A stretch of DNA of 54,266 nucleotides from Candidatus Thorarchaeota archaeon (GTDB taxonomy: Archaea > Asgardarchaeota > Thorarchaeia > Thorarchaeales > Thorarchaeaceae), in contig JAGXOC010000005.1 in assembly GCA_019894665.1 (NCBI GenBank), positions 6,724-60,989 of the forward strand. Direction: 5' to 3'. The stretch's first letter is position 1. Each line of letters begins with the position of its first letter. The position numbers and the translations under genes were made by a program. This document shows positions 8,579 through 16,482 of the stretch, in pieces. The notes beneath the pieces were generated by a model that was given only the letters and a program-made list of their open reading frames with translations, ran no database searches and had not been told where the DNA came from.

Positions 8579-11386
8579 ATGACTGAGTGGTACAGTAACG
8601 ACATCGATTACGTTATGAAACGCCTTGATACATCAACAGAAGGTTTCTCAAGCGCAGAGGCTGAGGCCAAGTTCAATGAATATGGACCGAATGAGCTTGT
8701 TGAGACTGGAGGTATCAGTCTATTTCGTATGTTCTTCCAGCAGTTCATGGACCCCATGGTGATTATTCTTCTCATAGCCATTGCTATCTCATTAATCACA
8801 ACTTTGCTATCATCTGGGTCTGAACACGAGAGCGGTATAATTGATGCAATTGTCATATCTGCGATTGTGATTTTCAATGCTATCTTTGGTTTTGTTCAGG
8901 AATACAAGTCTGAGCAAGCATTAGAGGCACTGAAGGAGATGGCTGCACCCAAAGCTAGGGTGAAACGAGATGGTTTATGGACCGTCATTGACTCACGTGA
9001 AATTGTACCTGGTGATCTGCTTGGTTTTGATGCTGGGGATCGTATTGCAGCTGATGCTCGAGTTACCTATGCTGTTGGTCTATCAGCTGACGAAGCTCCG
9101 CTCACTGGAGAATCTGTTGCTGTTCGAAAGATGATTGATCCAATTCACCTTACTAGTCCTGTTGTCGGTGACATGAAGAACATGGTGTTCCAAGGGACCA
9201 TAATCACGGCCGGAAAGGGTCGAGCAGTTGTGACTGCAACAGGAATGAGTACTCAGTTTGGCAAGATTGCCGAACTCGTCCAAGAGAGCGAAAAGGACAT
9301 GACTCCCCTCCAGATTGACCTGGATGATCTCGGCAAGAAACTGGGACTGCTAATCATCGTTCTTTGTATCATCGTATTTGGCGCTGAGGTCCTTCAGCAA
9401 GCTGCTGAATCTGTCATGGAAGCACTCCTGGCCGCTATTGCGCTCGCAGTTTCTGCTATCCCTGAAGGCTTACCCGCTGTTGTCACAATTACACTCGCAA
9501 TAGGCGTTCAACGTATGGTCGCGAGAAATGCGATTGTCCGAAGACTCCCCTCTGTGGAAACCTTAGGTTCTACAACTATCATTTGTTCAGATAAGACTGG
9601 TACAATCACAAAGAATGAGATGACCGCCATAACTTTGTTTGTGAATGGAATGACAATCTCTGTTAGTGGTGTAGGATATAATAGAGCTGGCAAATTCACG
9701 AGAGCCAGTGAAGATTACGGTGTCATGGGGGACCCGCATGTTGTCAAACTGCTTGAAATAGGACAACTTTGTACTAACTCAGTTCTACAGCCTGACGTTT
9801 CTGGAAAAGCCGATTGGAGTGTGGTTGGTGACCCCACTGAAGGCGCCCTTCTCGTGCTCGCAGAAAAAGCAGGTCTTACTCATCAAGATACTCTCTCTCG
9901 CAATACTGAGTTAACAGAGATTTCATTCGACTCCTCAAGGAAGAGGATGACCTCAATCATTCAGGATGAAGATGGAAAACTTGTCGCCAACGCGAAAGGA
10001 GCTCCTGAAGTTCTACTACCTCTCTGTAGTCACATCTATGAGAATGATCACATTCGGGAACTATCGGACAAAGAGAAGGAATCGATAATCCAAATAAACG
10101 CAGGATTTGCGGAGAATGCCTTGAGAGTTCTTGCATTTGCTTATCGACCCCTCGAGCAGGAGATCCCTGATTGGGAACCTGAAAAAGTAGAACGCAATCT
10201 CATCTTTGTTGGACTCATTGGGATGATTGATCCACCCCGTGATGAAGTTCGAGATGCTATGCGAATATGCAAGCTGGCAGGAATTCGACCCATCATGATT
10301 ACTGGCGATCATAATCTCACCGCGCGTGCTATTGCTCGAGATGTAGGGTTGATTGAATTTGATGGTGAGGTCCTAAGCGGTGTCGAGCTTGACAAGATGA
10401 CTCCTGCGGAGTATAAAGAGGCCGTCAAGCGTTGTAATGTGTTTGCCCGAGTCGCCCCAGAGCACAAATTACAGATTATAAGTGCCCTGAAATCAAATGC
10501 TCAAGTCGTTGCTATGACAGGAGATGGGGTCAATGATGCACCTGCAATAAAGATCGCAGATGTGGGTATCGCTATGGGTATCCGTGGAGCCGACGTCACC
10601 AAGGAAGCATCAGATGTTATCCTCACTGATGATAACTTTGCTACCATCGTTTCAGCAGTAGAGAAGGGTCGAGAGATATATTCGAATATCAGAAAGTTCG
10701 TTCGATTCTTGTTAGCTGCAAACTTTGATGAAGTGTTTCTGATCTTCACAGTCATCATGCTTGGATTGCCATTACCCATAACTGCCATACAGATCTTGTG
10801 GCTCAACTTAGCAACCGATGGCTTTCCAGCACTGGCTCTTGGAGTAGATCCGTCTGAGACTGGAGTGATGAACAGACCACCTCGAAAACCCGGTGCCAAG
10901 ATGATGGACCGTGGAATGATTTCTTTCATCGTCACTGCAGGGTTTACAGCCTTTTTGGCATCATTGACTGTATTCATGTGGTCGCTTTGGGCATATGGTG
11001 GTTCGATTCCAATCAACGAAGTCATTAATTGGCATGTGGATGTTTCACCTTCTGGCTTACCTTGGGAATATGTTCTGGATCATGCTAGAACTACAGTGTT
11101 TGCAAGCGTGGTTTGTTTCGAACTATTGTTTGTGTGGAACTGCCGTGACGAATACCGTCCTGTGTGGAAAACAGAAATTCGAAGATCTAAAGTCTTGATG
11201 GGTGCGGTGGTTCTGTCAGCAGTATTAACCCTTGTCACAATCTACTTCCCACCAATGGCTGTTCTCTTTGGAACAGTACCCATTAATGCGATTGACTGGG
11301 GCGTGATTCTACTGACCTGCCTTCCCGCACTGTTAATTCCCCCACACATAATCTTTGGGCACCATCGAAAGCCACAGAAGGACTAG
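8579..11386 (+). CDS. P-type (P2A-like) Ca2+-transporting ATPase
   Basis: This membrane pump exports or sequesters a cation, most likely Ca2+, at the cost of ATP. The 935-residue protein has the N-terminal cation-ATPase domain, the actuator TGES motif (EAPLTGESVAVRK), the M4 ion-binding motif PEGLP, the phosphorylation site DKTGT (Asp about residue 338), KGAPEVLLPLC in the nucleotide domain and the hinge TGDGVNDAP, then six C-terminal membrane segments with NLATDGFPALALG. These are SERCA/PMCA-group signatures; Mn2+ transport is an alternative. The start is the ATG at 8579-8581 with GGAG 8 nt upstream. An upstream in-frame ATG at 8408 would overlap the divergent gene and adds a non-homologous leader. 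Confidence 0.95.
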   Translation: MTEWYSNDIDYVMKRLDTSTEGFSSAEAEAKFNEYGPNELVETGGISLFRMFFQQFMDPMVIILLIAIAISLITTLLSSGSEHESGIIDAIVISAIVIFNAIFGFVQEYKSEQALEALKEMAAPKARVKRDGLWTVIDSREIVPGDLLGFDAGDRIAADARVTYAVGLSADEAPLTGESVAVRKMIDPIHLTSPVVGDMKNMVFQGTIITAGKGRAVVTATGMSTQFGKIAELVQESEKDMTPLQIDLDDLGKKLGLLIIVLCIIVFGAEVLQQAAESVMEALLAAIALAVSAIPEGLPAVVTITLAIGVQRMVARNAIVRRLPSVETLGSTTIICSDKTGTITKNEMTAITLFVNGMTISVSGVGYNRAGKFTRASEDYGVMGDPHVVKLLEIGQLCTNSVLQPDVSGKADWSVVGDPTEGALLVLAEKAGLTHQDTLSRNTELTEISFDSSRKRMTSIIQDEDGKLVANAKGAPEVLLPLCSHIYENDHIRELSDKEKESIIQINAGFAENALRVLAFAYRPLEQEIPDWEPEKVERNLIFVGLIGMIDPPRDEVRDAMRICKLAGIRPIMITGDHNLTARAIARDVGLIEFDGEVLSGVELDKMTPAEYKEAVKRCNVFARVAPEHKLQIISALKSNAQVVAMTGDGVNDAPAIKIADVGIAMGIRGADVTKEASDVILTDDNFATIVSAVEKGREIYSNIRKFVRFLLAANFDEVFLIFTVIMLGLPLPITAIQILWLNLATDGFPALALGVDPSETGVMNRPPRKPGAKMMDRGMISFIVTAGFTAFLASLTVFMWSLWAYGGSIPINEVINWHVDVSPSGLPWEYVLDHARTTVFASVVCFELLFVWNCRDEYRPVWKTEIRRSKVLMGAVVLSAVLTLVTIYFPPMAVLFGTVPINAIDWGVILLTCLPALLIPPHIIFGHHRKPQKD

Positions 11387-12237
11387 GCTGGAAGGCGTTT
11401 GTCGAGCCAATTGTAAAGGTCGCCGAGAACCATTTCTTTCTCTGGTTCTTCGTGAAGTTGATGGTAGAGTCCCTCGTAGAGTCTCCAGGTCTTATCAGCG
11501 GAGCTGAGATTTTCGAAGAACTCCTTACTCTTCTCTGGAATCACGAACTTGTCTGCTCCTGCCTGTTGCAGGAAGACTGGCATGATGATGTTTGGTGCAG
11601 AACGAAACGCCTCCTTGGATGCTTTCAACGCCTCCATACCAAACCGGGGTGTGATTCCTTTGAATCTTAGAGGGTCATTTTCTAACCTCTTAACATTCTC
11701 TGGGTTTCTAGAAGCGTCTGAGTAACTCAACTCACTAGTAAAGTACTTCTTCACATTCAAGACCGACAGAATACTGCCTGCGATTAGCTTTCCAGAACCG
11801 AAACCCAAGCTTTGACTAACTGCTGGACACTGCAAGAGAAGTCCATCCACTGTCTTAGGATACTTGGTGACATACCGAATTGCATTTAGACCTCCTAGTG
11901 ACGCTCCGAAGAGGTACGTAATTTTGTTCAGATATGTATCCTTCACTTGCATGACCAAGTTTTGAATATCTTCAATATACTCATCAAAACCCATGACATG
12001 ACCTTTCGTACCCGAGTAGCGTCCAAAACCCCTCAGGTCTGGGGCAAAGACAGCGATCCCCTTTTCAGCGAGCAACTCTCCAATATTCTTCATGTCCCCA
12101 GCGTGACCACCAAGCCCGTGAAGTGCAATTACAAGGGCTCTTGGTTTATCGTCATCTGGTCGCCAAAGCACCATGAACATCCTGGTTCCGTCAAAGCCGA
12201 TGTACTTGCTCTCCTTGTATATCAAAATGGACACCAC
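11383..12237 (-). CDS. Alpha/beta hydrolase, monoacylglycerol lipase-like
   Basis: This 284-residue protein is a Hydrolase_4 (serine aminopeptidase S33/lysophospholipase-like) family member. The oxyanion region is VIALHGLGGHAGD, the nucleophile elbow is FGASLGGLNA (Ser), the acid is in QQAGADKFVIP (Asp), and the base is in YEGLYHQLHEEPE (His). DLRGFGRYSGTKGHVMGFDEYIEDI is the typical PDLRGHGRS region of this subfamily. A role in glyceride, lysolipid or ester hydrolysis is likely, but archaeal ether lipids would not be substrates at their ether bonds. The end overlaps the P-ATPase stop by 4 nt (convergent). The gene lies downstream of the 3-hydroxyacyl-CoA dehydrogenase, separated by a probable terminator. 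Confidence 0.88.
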   Translation of the reverse strand: MVSILIYKESKYIGFDGTRMFMVLWRPDDDKPRALVIALHGLGGHAGDMKNIGELLAEKGIAVFAPDLRGFGRYSGTKGHVMGFDEYIEDIQNLVMQVKDTYLNKITYLFGASLGGLNAIRYVTKYPKTVDGLLLQCPAVSQSLGFGSGKLIAGSILSVLNVKKYFTSELSYSDASRNPENVKRLENDPLRFKGITPRFGMEALKASKEAFRSAPNIIMPVFLQQAGADKFVIPEKSKEFFENLSSADKTWRLYEGLYHQLHEEPEKEMVLGDLYNWLDKRLPA

Positions 12238-12292
12238 TATTTGGCTGTAAGCGGCTACCGCTATTTATCTTGCCTATTCAAAAGAAGAAAGC

Positions 12293-12314
12293 GACTGGCC
12301 CTCAAGGACCAGTC
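12293..12314 (-). terminator. Hairpin plus T-rich tract after the 3-hydroxyacyl-CoA dehydrogenase gene
   Basis: Read on the minus strand, GACTGGTCC and GGGCCAGTC pair over 9 bp (one U-G wobble) around a TTGA loop and are followed by GCTTTCTTCTTTT. This lies 13 nt past the dehydrogenase stop and so fits a transcription terminator. Confidence 0.6.
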
Positions 12315-12326
12315 TCAAAGCAATAA

Positions 12327-13211
12327 TTAGAATCTGTTGGGTTTTGGTTTTTCGCCTGAGTAATCATAGAAGCCCATGCCAGATTTCCTACCTAGCCAGC
12401 CTGCACGGACCATCTTCCGTAGTAGTGTAGGCGCCCTATACTTGCTGTCTTTGAATTCATCAACAAAGTAGTCTGAGATGTGAAGCGTTGTATCGAGACC
12501 CACAAAGTCAAGCAGAGTCAACGGACCCATTGGCCAATTCAATCCAAGACGAATCGACGTATCCATATCTTCTACTGTGGCTACTCCTTCCTGAATGGCA
12601 AATACTGCCTCAAGTAATGCTGGGATAAGTACGCGATTGACAGCAAACCCTGGAGCTTCATTGACTAGCACAGTTTCCTTGCCAATCTTCTTAGACACGT
12701 CCTCAATAACTTGCACAGTCGAGTCATCAGTGGCTTGTCCCTTGATGATTTCAACAAGCTTCATGACTGGGACTGGATTGAAGAAGTGCATCCCAATGAA
12801 TTTCTCAGGCCTCTTAGTCACTGCTGCCATCTGAGTAATACTAATGCTTGAAGTATTCGAAGCAAGAATGCAATGACCTGGCGCTGCCTCATCAACTTCT
12901 TTCCAATTGTCAAGTTTCAGGCTGACAATCTCTGGAATTGCTTCAATGACAAGATCTGCATCCTTCACAGCCTCTTTGAGGTCTAGAACTCCTTCTATCC
13001 TCCCGAAGATGCTATCAACCTCCTCTTGAGTAATCCTGCCCTTCTTGAGACCTCTTTCCAAGTTCTTCTTGATAGTGGCAAGGCCCTTGTCAACGAACTT
13101 CTGTTCAATATCACGCATCTTAACTTCATAACCCGCTTGAGCACAGACATGGGCAATACCATTTCCCATCAAGCCTGCCCCCAAGACTGTTATTTTTTTA
13201 ATCTCCAACAT
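12327..13211 (-). CDS. hbd: 3-hydroxyacyl-CoA dehydrogenase (3-hydroxybutyryl-CoA dehydrogenase type)
   Basis: This enzyme interconverts 3-hydroxyacyl-CoA and 3-oxoacyl-CoA with NAD(P). The 294-residue protein has the N-terminal Rossmann fold (VLGAGLMGNGIAHVCAQAGY, conserved D following) and the catalytic region SNTSSISITQMAA ... IGMHFFNPVPVMKLVEII with the active-site His, then the C-terminal dimerisation domain (APGFAVNRVLIPALLEA, GLNWPMGPLTLLDFVGLDT, GRKSGMGFYDY). The size fits short-chain Hbd-type enzymes rather than fused bacterial FadB. No other beta-oxidation gene is adjacent, so the direction of the pathway cannot be inferred. It is transcribed away from the DUF362 gene. Confidence 0.95.
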   Translation of the reverse strand: MLEIKKITVLGAGLMGNGIAHVCAQAGYEVKMRDIEQKFVDKGLATIKKNLERGLKKGRITQEEVDSIFGRIEGVLDLKEAVKDADLVIEAIPEIVSLKLDNWKEVDEAAPGHCILASNTSSISITQMAAVTKRPEKFIGMHFFNPVPVMKLVEIIKGQATDDSTVQVIEDVSKKIGKETVLVNEAPGFAVNRVLIPALLEAVFAIQEGVATVEDMDTSIRLGLNWPMGPLTLLDFVGLDTTLHISDYFVDEFKDSKYRAPTLLRKMVRAGWLGRKSGMGFYDYSGEKPKPNRF

Positions 13212-13385
13212 AATCCACCTCTAGTTCATTTGTAGATTGCACCTTTGGCTTGTTACTTCCTCCAAATATGTTTGACTGTCGGAGAAACTGACCGCAAGAA
13301 CAAGGATAATTATGGAGTTCCTGCTGTGAGCATTACCATTATTACTAAGACTTCTAACAATTTTGTAACTTTGGAGCTGTGGACT

Positions 13386-15062
13386 ATGGATAAGAATGAA
13401 GATGTATCGAAGGACTGCCGTTACAAGAAGAAGAATAGACGGTTATTTGTGCTAGGTCTGGTTGCTATCGCTAGTGCGTTTTGGATTTTACTTCGGACTG
13501 GAAGGAAACCAACACGCGTTTTTTATCCCTGTCAACAGGTTTCCCTTGTTAATATCCAAGTCTTTAAGGTAGCACTACTAGCGTCAATTCCGAGTATCGC
13601 ATCATTACGATCATCGCTAAGTCCTCTAAAACCGATAGCTGTGCTTGCAGTTTTGTTTGTTGGATCTGCTGCAATTATTAATGACTCTACAATGACCATG
13701 CTAGGATTTTCCTTGGCTGCAGACGATGATTACACTAGAATTCCACTTGACATTCAACCGTTAACATCTCTTAGCCCTGAGGACAGTTCAGATCTTTTTG
13801 TTGTACAGAATGCCAGTAGTCTTGAAGGTGATATGAACCCTGCAGTTGATACTCTAATCTCAATGATGGCCTCCGAAGGATTACATTTCTATAAGACCGT
13901 CACTGAACCCACAGGCTTGATTGGAAGTGATAATGTAATCATTCTGAAAGTGAACGGCCAGTGGTCTTACAGAGGAGGAACCAATACGGATCTGATCAAG
14001 AGTGTTATTGAAGCGATTCTTGATCATCCTGATGGCTTCACGGGAGAAATTGTTATAGCTGACAATGGACAGGGCTTAGGTAATCTAGATTGGTTATTTG
14101 CTAATGCCTTCAATCATAGCCAGGCGGCAACTGATGTAGCTCAATCATTTCCCGTTGAACAAGTATCGACCTTTCTTTGGGATGATTTGCGGCCCTATAC
14201 TGTTGATGATTATGACGAGGTCGATTTTGCTGACGGATATGTCCTGAGTTCTGACTGGAACAACGAAACACAGATGTTTGTGTCATATCCTAAGTTTCAG
14301 ACCTCAAATGGTGTATATCTCAGTTTCAAAAATGGTGTCTGGGAAAATGGAACTGGTTTTGATTCAGACAGATTGAAGGTCATCAATATGCCTGTTCTAA
14401 AGACCCATATGCGTTATGGAGTTACGGCATCTGTCAAGCATTATATGGGTGTTCCAAAGGGTCATATTGTATCCTCGGTTGATCCCGGCATCCCACACGA
14501 ACACTTCTCAATAGCGCTAGGTGGGATGGGCACTCTGATGGTTGAAACCAGAGCTCCAATCTTGAACATTTTAGACATGATTTGGGTGAATCCCCATCCA
14601 CTTGAGAGTTCAGAGAGACGTGGTCCATGGTCTACGTACACATCTGCTAAGTTCACAGACATCATCGGTGTCAGTCAAGATCCGGTCGCTTTGGACTATT
14701 GGTCTACAAAGAATGTTCTGATCCCCACTGCTGCATATTTGGGGTATACAGAATTCTCGTCACTGGATCCTGACTATGAACCTCTCAGTGACCCTTTCAT
14801 TGGGTCCCAAGGAATGGATGAATCGTTTGCCAATTACCTGCATCGGTCAGAAGATGTCCTCAGGGATGCAGGCTTTCAAGTGACGACAAATACATCAGAG
14901 ATGAATGTGTTTGTGTCAGAGATGTCAGGTAATCCTCCTGGTACTTCAACAAACGAACCTGATCCTGGATTCATTCTTGACCCAGTCATGCTAGCCATTG
15001 CAATCCCACTTTCTGCCGGAATAATTGTCCTTGCTGCAGTTATGGCCAGACGAAGAAATTGA
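13386..15062 (+). CDS. Membrane-anchored DUF362-domain protein
   Basis: The 558-residue protein has two N-terminal hydrophobic segments (about residues 19-36 and 72-92), a large soluble domain and a C-terminal membrane helix (LAIAIPLSAGIIVLAAVMA) followed by RRRN. The soluble part carries DUF362 signatures: NVIILKVNGQWSYRGGTNTD, GEIVIADNGQG and VINMPVLKTHMRYG with SVKHYMGVPKG. DUF362 proteins are often ferredoxin-linked, but no Fe-S cysteine cluster is present here and the function is unknown. The start is the ATG at 13386-13388 with GGAG about 9 nt upstream. The frame is open further upstream to 13245, but that stretch is atypical and encodes no recognised extension. Confidence 0.75.
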   Translation: MDKNEDVSKDCRYKKKNRRLFVLGLVAIASAFWILLRTGRKPTRVFYPCQQVSLVNIQVFKVALLASIPSIASLRSSLSPLKPIAVLAVLFVGSAAIINDSTMTMLGFSLAADDDYTRIPLDIQPLTSLSPEDSSDLFVVQNASSLEGDMNPAVDTLISMMASEGLHFYKTVTEPTGLIGSDNVIILKVNGQWSYRGGTNTDLIKSVIEAILDHPDGFTGEIVIADNGQGLGNLDWLFANAFNHSQAATDVAQSFPVEQVSTFLWDDLRPYTVDDYDEVDFADGYVLSSDWNNETQMFVSYPKFQTSNGVYLSFKNGVWENGTGFDSDRLKVINMPVLKTHMRYGVTASVKHYMGVPKGHIVSSVDPGIPHEHFSIALGGMGTLMVETRAPILNILDMIWVNPHPLESSERRGPWSTYTSAKFTDIIGVSQDPVALDYWSTKNVLIPTAAYLGYTEFSSLDPDYEPLSDPFIGSQGMDESFANYLHRSEDVLRDAGFQVTTNTSEMNVFVSEMSGNPPGTSTNEPDPGFILDPVMLAIAIPLSAGIIVLAAVMARRRN

Positions 15063-15064
15063 TC

Positions 15065-15688
15065 CTATTGTTTGCAGTATCTGAACGTACATCGCTTGTC
15101 ACCAGACGCAATGGTCTCATGACGAGTAAACCCTATCCAGCTCTCAATGACGTCTGCTAGGATGTTTTCATAATCACAGAGTATAGGTCCCAACTCAGGT
15201 TTACCTGCCTCTCGAAGGATATCAAAATAGAGGCATTTCTGAATGTCGAAACCGAAGCATCCCTCCTCCTGGTCGACCTCTACAACTTGAAAATGTTCGT
15301 CGTTGTAGTTCGCTTCGTTGCCCTTTCGTGCCCATTCGACAAACGCTTCCCATGGATTGACAGACTGCTCGAGCGCTGCTACTTCAGCCTTGAAGAAATC
15401 CTGAAGCATTGCCCTGTAAATGGAAATTACGGTTTCTTTAAGCTCATTGAAGGAGGCTCTGACTTCACACATCACATCATCCAATGCCATCACGAAGAGT
15501 GAGTTGACACCGTGCCTTTTTGCGATTGGATCTCTCAGCATATTCTCATAATTGTTGTAATGGATCTTGAACTGTCGGGTGAATAGCTTGTGCAATGGTC
15601 CTCCCTTATCGCCAAACTGTTTATTCAATTCTTGGAGGGTCAACTGGGAAAAGTAATCAATTAATTGCTGAATTGGATCTTCGGCCAT
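15065..15688 (-). CDS. L-2-amino-thiazoline-4-carboxylate (ATC) hydrolase-family protein
   Basis: The soluble protein of about 207 residues matches the ATC-hydrolase-like family by its C-terminal half: GCFGFDIQKCLYFDILREAG, ILCDYENILAD and the terminal GDKRCTFRY, with conserved cysteines. In Pseudomonas a member of this family opens a thiazoline ring during cysteine synthesis. Most relatives are uncharacterised, and a ring-opening hydrolase role here is only inferred. I place the start at the ATG at 15686-15688 (MAEDPIQQLIDYF...); the frame is open to 15778 with an unconvincing basic leader. It is convergent with the DUF362 gene (2-nt gap). A second, shorter family member lies at 52098. Confidence 0.72.
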   Translation of the reverse strand: MAEDPIQQLIDYFSQLTLQELNKQFGDKGGPLHKLFTRQFKIHYNNYENMLRDPIAKRHGVNSLFVMALDDVMCEVRASFNELKETVISIYRAMLQDFFKAEVAALEQSVNPWEAFVEWARKGNEANYNDEHFQVVEVDQEEGCFGFDIQKCLYFDILREAGKPELGPILCDYENILADVIESWIGFTRHETIASGDKRCTFRYCKQ

Positions 15689-15835
15689 TGTGAAATCACG
15701 TTTTCTGAACTTGTGATGTTGCACAGGCATTTTGAAACTATTGGTATGCTTGTCTATGCGGTCTATTGCGGATTTCATTCACTTGAGTAGTAACAATATG
15801 TGACTCCCTTTTGTGACCCTAAGAAGTGGCTCCGC

Positions 15836-15843
15836 TATATATA
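15836..15843 (+). promoter_or_regulatory. TATA box for the small-peptide cluster
   Basis: TATATATA follows the GC-containing stretch TGGCTCCGC (possible BRE). The distance of 33 nt to the ATG at 15876 predicts a transcript start just before the first small ORF, which would give a nearly leaderless mRNA. It is the clearest TATA element that I see in the window. Confidence 0.6.
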
Positions 15844-15863
15844 CCAAAACCGAGTAGTATTCC

Positions 15864-15886
15864 TTGTGAAATATCATGGCTCTAAC
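15864..15886 (+). repeat. Leader/start repeat, copy 1 (copy 2 at 16122-16144)
   Basis: TTGTGAAA, four further bases, then TGGCTCTAAC are shared with 16122-16144. The two 23-bp copies differ at only two positions. Each covers a GTGA element six bases before the ATG and the first codons of a small basic peptide (Met-Ala-Leu-Thr). The match shows that peptides 1 and 2 arose by duplication together with their translation signals. Confidence 0.75.
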
Positions 15887-15983
15887 TATTAACTCTGGTA
15901 ACTCATCTGTGGTGAAGAACAAGAGAGGTCGCGGTGTATCAACCAAGGCCTTGACCTACGCTTACATGACCGTTGTAAGGTGA
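15876..15983 (+). CDS. Small basic peptide 1 (35 aa), family of three
   Basis: A 35-codon frame begins MALTINSGNSS, continues with the basic stretch KNKRGRG and ends STKALTYAYMTVVR. It shares the start MALT, the core T-K/R-A-L/I-T-x-A-Y and a basic C-terminus with peptides 2 and 3 downstream. A TATA box sits 33 nt upstream, and the leader including the GTGA element is duplicated in front of peptide 2. The last codons and stop (AGG TGA) form the ribosome binding site of the next small ORF. No homologous family is known to me. It has no membrane helix or signal peptide. It could be a small regulatory, DNA/RNA-binding or secreted peptide; the function is unknown. Confidence 0.55.
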   Translation: MALTINSGNSSVVKNKRGRGVSTKALTYAYMTVVR

Positions 15984-15988
15984 TAGAA

Positions 15989-16117
15989 ATGGTGTACGCT
16001 GAACGACTTATCTATTGGATTTCTGCTGACCTTGGGGTGACTAGCGACTGGTCACACGGTGGTCACAGTACTGGTCAGTTAGTCTCAGAAACAGCATATC
16101 ATGTGACCAACCTATAG
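15989..16117 (+). CDS. Small ORF, 42 aa, in peptide cluster
   Basis: This frame begins MVYAERLIYWISADLGVTSD, contains HGGHSTGQ and ends ETAYHVTNL. Its ATG follows AGGTGAT, which is formed by the last codon and stop of peptide 1, with a 4-nt spacer matching the GGTGA-type sites of other genes here. It is not related in sequence to the three basic peptides. The same DNA carries three GGTCA elements, so the stretch may be regulatory rather than coding. Confidence 0.33.
   Translation: MVYAERLIYWISADLGVTSDWSHGGHSTGQLVSETAYHVTNL
16050..16108. promoter_or_regulatory. Array of GGTCA(C) elements upstream of peptide 2
   Basis: GGTCAC occurs at 16050-16055 and 16061-16066, GGTCA at 16073-16077, and the inverted form GTGACC at 16103-16108. 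A further GTGACC lies upstream of the TATA box at 15813-15818. The three direct copies are 11 and 12 bp apart, about one helical turn, as expected for cooperative protein binding on one face of the helix. The array overlaps the 42-aa ORF. Confidence 0.4.
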
Positions 16118-16121
16118 GAAG

Positions 16122-16144
16122 TTGTGAAAGATTATGGCTCTAAC
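16122..16144 (+). repeat. Leader/start repeat, copy 2
   Basis: This is the second copy of the 23-bp element at 15864-15886, with 21 identical positions. It includes the GTGA element and the ATG GCT CTA AC start of peptide 2, with the same six-base spacing. Confidence 0.75.
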
Positions 16145-16229
16145 AAAGAACGATAACCGATCCGTGCAGACGAACAAACGCGTGCTTCAAACCCGCGCTA
16201 TAACTCATGCTTACACCTACAGGAGGTAA
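16134..16229 (+). CDS. Small basic peptide 2 (31 aa)
   Basis: A 31-codon frame begins MALTKNDNRSVQTNKR and ends LQTRAITHAYTYRR. It aligns with peptide 1 over the start (MALT), the Asn/Lys/Arg-rich middle and the core TRAITHAY. The last two codons and stop, AGG AGG TAA, contain a full Shine-Dalgarno (AGGAGGT, 16221-16227) that serves the next frame. Strongly basic, with no hydrophobic segment. The function is unknown. Confidence 0.55.
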   Translation: MALTKNDNRSVQTNKRVLQTRAITHAYTYRR

Positions 16230-16234
16230 GATGC

Positions 16235-16303
16235 TTGACAAAGAAATACAATTCTCGAAACATCTCAACACGTGCAATTACTGACGTCTACTTTAGAAGG
16301 TAG
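16235..16303 (+). CDS. Small basic peptide 3 (22 aa, TTG start)
   Basis: The frame starts with TTG, 7 nt behind the AGGAGGT at 16221-16227. The overlapping ATG at 16231 is in another frame and only 3 nt from the SD. The peptide reads LTKKYNSRNISTRAITDVYF followed by RR: the same LTK start, TRAIT core, Tyr and terminal Arg-Arg as peptide 2. Its last codons and stop (AGA AGG TAG) again form an SD-like site for the frame at 16309. The frame was only found by its similarity to peptides 1 and 2. Confidence 0.5.
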   Translation: MTKKYNSRNISTRAITDVYFRR

Positions 16304-16308
16304 AATCC

Positions 16309-16482
16309 ATGAGTGTCCCGTCTAAACCTTATAATTTTGGTTTGAAATATAAACAAAATTATGATTTTAAGTACGTGATACAAAATAATGCTTTGAGAAT
16401 AACGCTTATAACCAAACCATATAGTAATTATGGTGTGTCCGACAAACTATATTCTGTTTGGAGTCGAACCATATCAGAGTAG
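16309..16482 (+). CDS. Small ORF, 57 aa, Tyr-rich, in peptide cluster
   Basis: This frame begins MSVPSKPYNFGLKYKQNYDF and ends DKLYSVWSRTISE. It is rich in Tyr, Asn and Lys, and its DNA is clearly more AT-rich than the neighbours. AAGGT at 16297-16301, within the last codons of peptide 3, lies 7 nt upstream of its ATG. The DNA also contains an AT-rich inverted repeat (16331-16362). No family is recognised; other frames are open here as well, so coding status is uncertain. Confidence 0.35.
   Translation: MSVPSKPYNFGLKYKQNYDFKYVIQNNALRITLITKPYSNYGVSDKLYSVWSRTISE
16331..16362. repeat. AT-rich inverted repeat
   Basis: ATAATTTTGGTTT and AAACAAAATTAT pair over 12 bp with one bulged G around a 7-nt loop (GAAATAT). 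It lies inside the 57-aa ORF and may be an operator or an mRNA hairpin. Confidence 0.45.
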
